From Planctomycetaceae bacterium (GTDB lineage Bacteria; Planctomycetota; Planctomycetia; Planctomycetales; Planctomycetaceae), in NCBI GenBank assembly GCA_027080405.1, contig JALWSL010000370.1, forward strand, positions 1 through 5,873: a stretch of 5,873 nt of DNA, written 5' to 3'. The notes below the pieces were generated by a model, which was not told the DNA's origin, ran no database searches, and saw only the letters and a program-made list of their open reading frames with translations. The position numbers and the translations under genes are program-made. Position 1 is the first letter of the stretch. Each line of letters starts with the position of its first letter. Positions 4,827 to 5,873 of this stretch are shown one piece after another.

Positions 4827-5873
4827 ATGTGGAGTCAGTTATCGGCTTTGCAATCGCGTTTTGTGCCGTTTCTGTTTTGTCTGGCTGGTGGCCTGGTTCT
4901 GTTTTCGGATTTGGCGACTGAGCAGGCCTGTGCGACTGATCCGCAATTGAATTCCGTGACACCCTATGGGGCCAAACTGGGAGATGAGGTTGTCGTCACT
5001 TTCAGTGGAAGCCGCCTGGATGATGCGGTGGAAATTCTGTGTCACGAGCCTGGTCTTCAGTTCTCCGATTTGACCGTCCCGAAGGATAAAAAGGGAAACC
5101 AGATTACCGTGAAGGTGAAGGTGCTCCCCAATGCTGCATTGGGAACGCATCGCCTGCGTATCAGGACGAAATCCGGTATTTCCAAGTTGGTTAATTTCTT
5201 CGTTGGAACGTACCCGGTTGTTAACGAGAAAGAGCCGAATACCGATTTTACGACCCCTCAGTTAGTCGAAAATAATGTGACAGTTCATGGTCGCATTGAT
5301 CGGGAGGATGTCGATTATTTCGCTGTGAAAGCCAAAAGGGGAGAACGGCTCACCGCTGAAGTCGAAGGGCTTCGCATGGGAACCTACTATCAGGGAGGAA
5401 CGTTTTTCGATCCGTATATCGCGATCATGAATTCGAGCCGTTTTGAATTGGCTGCGTGTGATGATCGGGCCTTGACCCGTCAGGATGGTTTTGCCTCCAT
5501 CATTGTTCCGGAAGATGGCACCTACTATATCCAGGTGCGTGATGCTTCCTACGGGGGACATGGAGCGGCGTTGTATCGCACCCATATCGGTAATTTTGCC
5601 CGTCCGGTGGGGACTGTCCCGTCCGGTGGCGTTCCGGGGCAAGTGCTTCATGTGAAACTGCTCGGCGATGTGGCCGGCGATTTTGAGCAGGCGGTTACCA
5701 TTCCCTCGGTGAAGCCGCTTGAGTTCGGAATATATGCCAGGAGCAACAATCTGATCACGCCGACATGGAACCCGTTGTGGGTTTCATCGTTGAACAATGT
5801 GATTGAGGTTGAGCCGAACGAAACAATCGCCCAGGCGACCACGATGTCCATTCCTTCTGCCGCCAACGGTTAC
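4827..5873 (+). CDS. Secreted protein with IPT/TIG-like and PPC domains (3' end outside window)
   Basis: The frame is open from ATG 4827 to the window edge, 349 complete residues. Seen: a Sec signal with hydrophobic core about 12-26 and probable cleavage after ACA (36). Residues about 38-127 (LNSVTPYGAKLGDEVVVTFS, then strands and ending NFFVG) resemble an IPT/TIG-like immunoglobulin fold. Residues about 133-255 form a PPC domain: NEKEPNTDF (133-141), VHGRIDREDVDYFAVKAKRGE (153-173), FDPYIAI (194-200), ACDD (210-213), FASIIVPEDGTYYIQVRDASYGG (222-244). A second PPC repeat begins at VIEVEPNETIAQAT (325-338) and is cut off. Known: PPC domains are non-catalytic beta-sandwiches on secreted proteins; planctomycetes encode many large proteins of this make-up. 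It follows the DUF1501 gene on the same strand with a 212-nt gap, so shared expression is plausible but interrupted by a hairpin. The role is inferred to be extracellular or periplasmic, possibly binding or scaffolding. No protease motif is visible in this part. Confidence 0.85.
   Translation, partial: MWSQLSALQSRFVPFLFCLAGGLVLFSDLATEQACATDPQLNSVTPYGAKLGDEVVVTFSGSRLDDAVEILCHEPGLQFSDLTVPKDKKGNQITVKVKVLPNAALGTHRLRIRTKSGISKLVNFFVGTYPVVNEKEPNTDFTTPQLVENNVTVHGRIDREDVDYFAVKAKRGERLTAEVEGLRMGTYYQGGTFFDPYIAIMNSSRFELAACDDRALTRQDGFASIIVPEDGTYYIQVRDASYGGHGAALYRTHIGNFARPVGTVPSGGVPGQVLHVKLLGDVAGDFEQAVTIPSVKPLEFGIYARSNNLITPTWNPLWVSSLNNVIEVEPNETIAQATTMSIPSAANGY

Overview
The window reads as a chromosomal segment of a planctomycete (inference). 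The main clues are a twin-arginine-exported DUF1501 protein followed on the same strand by a secreted protein with an IPT/TIG-like domain and pre-peptidase C-terminal (PPC) domains, which is a characteristic planctomycete combination. Intergenic gaps are long, and base composition is moderate, near half GC by eye. I cannot name a genus.

Layout, left to right. (1) 1-875, minus strand: the first 291 residues of a lipoprotein with a lipobox Cys at residue 31; its 3' end lies outside the window. (2) 876-1388: a divergent intergenic region with a purine-rich stretch, a possible 38-residue membrane peptide ORF (1243-1359) and three tandem imperfect repeats of 16-17 bp inside that ORF. (3) 1389-2501, plus strand: a two-domain class I SAM-dependent methyltransferase of the RsmC/RlmG type, which methylates guanine N2 in rRNA. 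(4) 2502-3273: a long gap with no well-supported gene. It holds a weak 73-codon ORF with a good Shine-Dalgarno, a second frame across the same DNA that looks more protein-like, several short palindromes and a thrice-repeated CATACCC motif. (5) 3274-4614, plus strand: a full-length DUF1501 gene interrupted by one in-frame TAG at codon 150. The frame is otherwise intact and conserved on both sides. (6) 4615-4826: a spacer with a strong 12-bp hairpin just after the DUF1501 stop. (7) 4827 to the window end, plus strand: the first 349 residues of the secreted IPT/TIG-PPC protein.

How the genes relate: the methyltransferase is a housekeeping RNA-modification gene unrelated to its neighbours. The DUF1501 and PPC genes probably form a pair acting outside the cytoplasm: a Tat-exported protein of alkaline-phosphatase-like fold and a large Sec-exported beta-sandwich protein. 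The most notable observation is the lone amber codon in the DUF1501 gene. It is either a recent nonsense mutation, a sequence error, or a site of suppression or readthrough. I see no convincing new defence or mobile system, tRNA, rRNA, CRISPR array or insertion sequence here.
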